From positions 5,310,001-5,374,000 of the forward strand of contig OX387610.1 in assembly GCA_947568835.1 (NCBI GenBank): DNA of 64,000 bases, given 5' to 3'. This document shows, piece after piece, positions 63,101 to 64,000 of this stretch (position 1 is the first letter of the stretch; each line of letters opens with the position of its first letter). The stretch is from Protonemura montana (taxonomy: Eukaryota > Arthropoda > Insecta > Plecoptera > Nemouridae). Under the pieces are notes generated by a model, which searched no databases, was not told the origin of the DNA, and worked only from the letters and a program-made list of their open reading frames with translations. Both the position numbers and the translations under genes were made by a program.

Positions 63101-64000
63101 CCTTAATGAAGCAACAGTCAAAAGCAACGAAACATTTTAAAATTAAAAATACCCAGCTCTTATAAGTTTTGTATATTTCCCAACGACCGTCGTTCAAAGC
63201 CTCACCGTGCCAAGTCCAGTTCGCCAGCCGTGACGATCGGTGCCTTCCATGTCGGTGCTCTCAACGGCGGCAGCGCTAGCGAAGAAGAGGCGCTGCATCT
63301 CGGGATCATAGGCAACTGTCACAGAGCCGTCGACGAGGGTCAGCGCTTGGGTGCCACCTGAACCGTCCAGCAGATAGCGCTCTAGGCGGGCACCGCCAGC
63401 GTCGGCAACAGCAACGAACATCGCGCTACGGGGGAAGAGTCAAAATTGTCAAGTTTTTTTATTGATGATCTTCATACATTGTTTACGGCAAAAGGACTGG
63501 TCCACAAGGTTCAATGAGTACCTACAGAATAAAATTTCAGATATTTTAACTGCAAGTATACAGTCAAAAACAGTTGAAAAAATAAATAAAAAAGAATTTG
63601 TCAATTGGGTACAAATTTTTGAGAGAGTAGACATTAAAATATAATACTCTCCTAAGTGAAAGTATATGTATGAACCATTAACCAAAAAATAATAATCAAG
63701 CACATCACAACCTACATGGCAAAGAATCTCAAAAAGTCCAAGCACTAAGATTATAGAACGGTTTCATATTCAACTTCCAATCATCTTATTGCACAGGCTG
63801 CAAGTGTTGTCCATGAAATCCTCTTTCTACAAAGCAAACGTAGAAAGTAACGGCACTCACCCCTCCTCCGGTAGCACCGCTACCGCCAACGGCACAATTT
63901 CACGCACTACAGAAGTCCTCGCTAGAGTCGACAGACTCAACACCTCCACGCTGCCCTTGCTGCTGTCACACCAATACAGGTTGTTGCCCAGATAGTCTGT
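52833..64000 (-). CDS. VgR: vitellogenin receptor (LDL-receptor family), C-terminal part
   Basis: Twenty exons, all GT-AG and in phase: 64000-63861 (runs off the window), 63425-63206, 62519-62402, 61970-61843, 61573-61449, 61321-61140, 60183-60079, 59710-59597, 59334-59133, 58723-58546, 58150-58036, 57747-57514, 56990-56838, 55967-55822, 55745-55654, 55330-55096, 54962-54782, 54106-53836, 53525-53411 and 52958-52833. They encode 1,059 residues: the end of a YWTD propeller, an EGF module, eight LDL-receptor class A repeats, two EGF modules (the second calcium-binding type, DIDEC), a second propeller, an EGF module, one membrane helix and a tail of about 90 residues. A second cluster of eight A repeats followed by a propeller near the membrane is the arthropod vitellogenin-receptor plan; megalin-type LRPs are far longer and lipophorin receptors have one cluster. 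The family's job is clathrin-mediated uptake of yolk protein by oocytes. The first ligand cluster and signal peptide should lie to the right of the window. Confidence 0.92.
53220..53360 (+). mobile_element. tRNA-derived SINE copy in the last receptor introns
   Basis: GGGGTTCGAATCTCCGTTTA (B box) then TTGTTGGTGTTACTAATAAT. An inverted relative lies at about 53092-53165 (CCCCAGTTTGGGACCAATTT on the minus strand), so the two could fold together. Confidence 0.45.
54782..57747 (-). other. EGF pair and second YWTD propeller
   Basis: Exon 57747-57514 carries two EGF modules ([11 protein letters not shown]...; [10 protein letters not shown]...). Exons 56990-56838, 55967-55822, 55745-55654, 55330-55096 and 54962-54782 give about 268 residues of propeller. 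Blade motifs are weak (NVYVVDE, YLFWALT, AYLADQ, YVYWLG), with little canonical YWTD left. Confidence 0.85.
58864..58984 (-). mobile_element. 5S-SINE central fragment in a receptor intron
   Basis: Degraded CTCCTGTCGAATAGTACCAA and ACGTCTCTTCCAATAGACGG; no head or tail. Confidence 0.5.
60241..60535 (+). mobile_element. possible retroposon 3' end with AAAT-repeat tail
   Basis: About 250 bases ending in ATAATAAATAAATAAATAAA, the type of tail left by some non-LTR elements. The reading frame inside is not recognisable. Confidence 0.25.
60838..61110 (-). mobile_element. 5S-SINE head split by a later insertion, in a receptor intron
   Basis: The head complement (AACTGGTCATGTGTATGATC, GGCGCAGTGTTGCTCAAC) is interrupted at 60943-61060 and resumes as TCTCGAACATGCCAAACC. 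The interruption is bounded by a 13-bp duplication (60930-60942 and 61061-61073). Confidence 0.78.
60943..61060 (+). mobile_element. truncated copy of the foldback-related element, nested in a SINE
   Basis: 118 bp containing CTTTACTTAGCATTCAAGAC and ATCAAGTAGACATGAGTC, shared with 2507-2670 and 39282-39529. It is flanked by the direct repeat ATCTCACGTAAGT. Confidence 0.7.
62402..64000 (-). other. first YWTD propeller of the receptor (C-terminal blades)
   Basis: Exons 64000-63861, 63425-63206 and 62519-62402 encode LYWCD, LFFAS and VFWVDR blade motifs. These are degenerate forms of the YWTD signature. The propeller mediates acid-dependent ligand release in this family. Confidence 0.85.
62985..63150. 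mobile_element. degraded foldback-family copy in a receptor intron
   Basis: Weakly matching arms around CCCGATGTTTCATAACTTGC and AAGCAACGAAACATT, with CTTCAACAAGGGT near the centre. Confidence 0.35.

Noticed and set aside
52833-64000. Megalin/LRP2 or LRP1 identity for the receptor
   Set aside because: Eight A repeats, one propeller and then the membrane helix do not fit the much longer LRP1/2 layout; LRP5/6 is excluded because its A repeats lie next to the membrane after four propellers.

Overview
This is nuclear DNA from an animal, almost certainly an arthropod. The genes are split into many short GT-AG exons. Introns range from 52 bases to several kilobases and, like the intergenic DNA, are AT-rich and full of transposons and satellites. 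The arthropod assignment rests on two genes: an SLC6 transporter of the nutrient amino acid transporter (NAAT) type, and a two-cluster LDL-receptor protein with the layout of an arthropod vitellogenin receptor. I cannot name the species.

Layout. (1) 302-7489, minus strand: a nearly complete SLC6/NAAT transporter in ten exons; only its first coding exon was not found. (2) 13142-42674, plus strand: exons of an unrecognised multi-pass membrane protein. One large exon is at 13142-13789 and two more are at 40749-40919 and 42527-42674. All three are phase-compatible, so they could be one gene with a 27 kb repeat-filled intron. An alternative last exon lies at 41300-41513. (3) 43771-51356, minus strand: a complete 14-exon ClC-7-type lysosomal chloride/proton exchanger. 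It reads through perfectly except for a one-base phase problem at a 52-base intron. (4) 52833-64000, minus strand: the C-terminal 1,059 residues of a vitellogenin receptor in 20 exons, running off the right edge.

The DNA between and inside these genes is a catalogue of repeats. The commonest is a SINE of about 400 bp whose head is derived from 5S rRNA; I count about 17 full or partial copies on both strands. There are three loci of a 41-bp satellite, three loci of a 114-bp satellite, a 54-bp satellite of nearly 3 kb with higher-order structure, and shorter 60-bp, 53-bp and 15-bp arrays. There is also a non-autonomous hAT transposon with intact 8-bp target duplications carrying a captured LINE fragment, plus foldback elements, tRNA-derived SINE fragments and a 28-base C run. 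The 15-bp array appears to have grown out of a SINE copy, and the 54-bp array out of a dispersed element that also occurs as a single unit in a ClC-7 intron.

The genes do not form an operon-like system. The transporter, exchanger and receptor are each recognisable family members doing separate jobs: amino acid uptake, lysosomal ion exchange and yolk-protein endocytosis. I found no convincing new multi-gene system. The most interesting items are the hAT element with its LINE cargo, the satellite births from transposons, the splice anomaly in ClC-7, and the unidentified membrane-protein gene with alternative ends.
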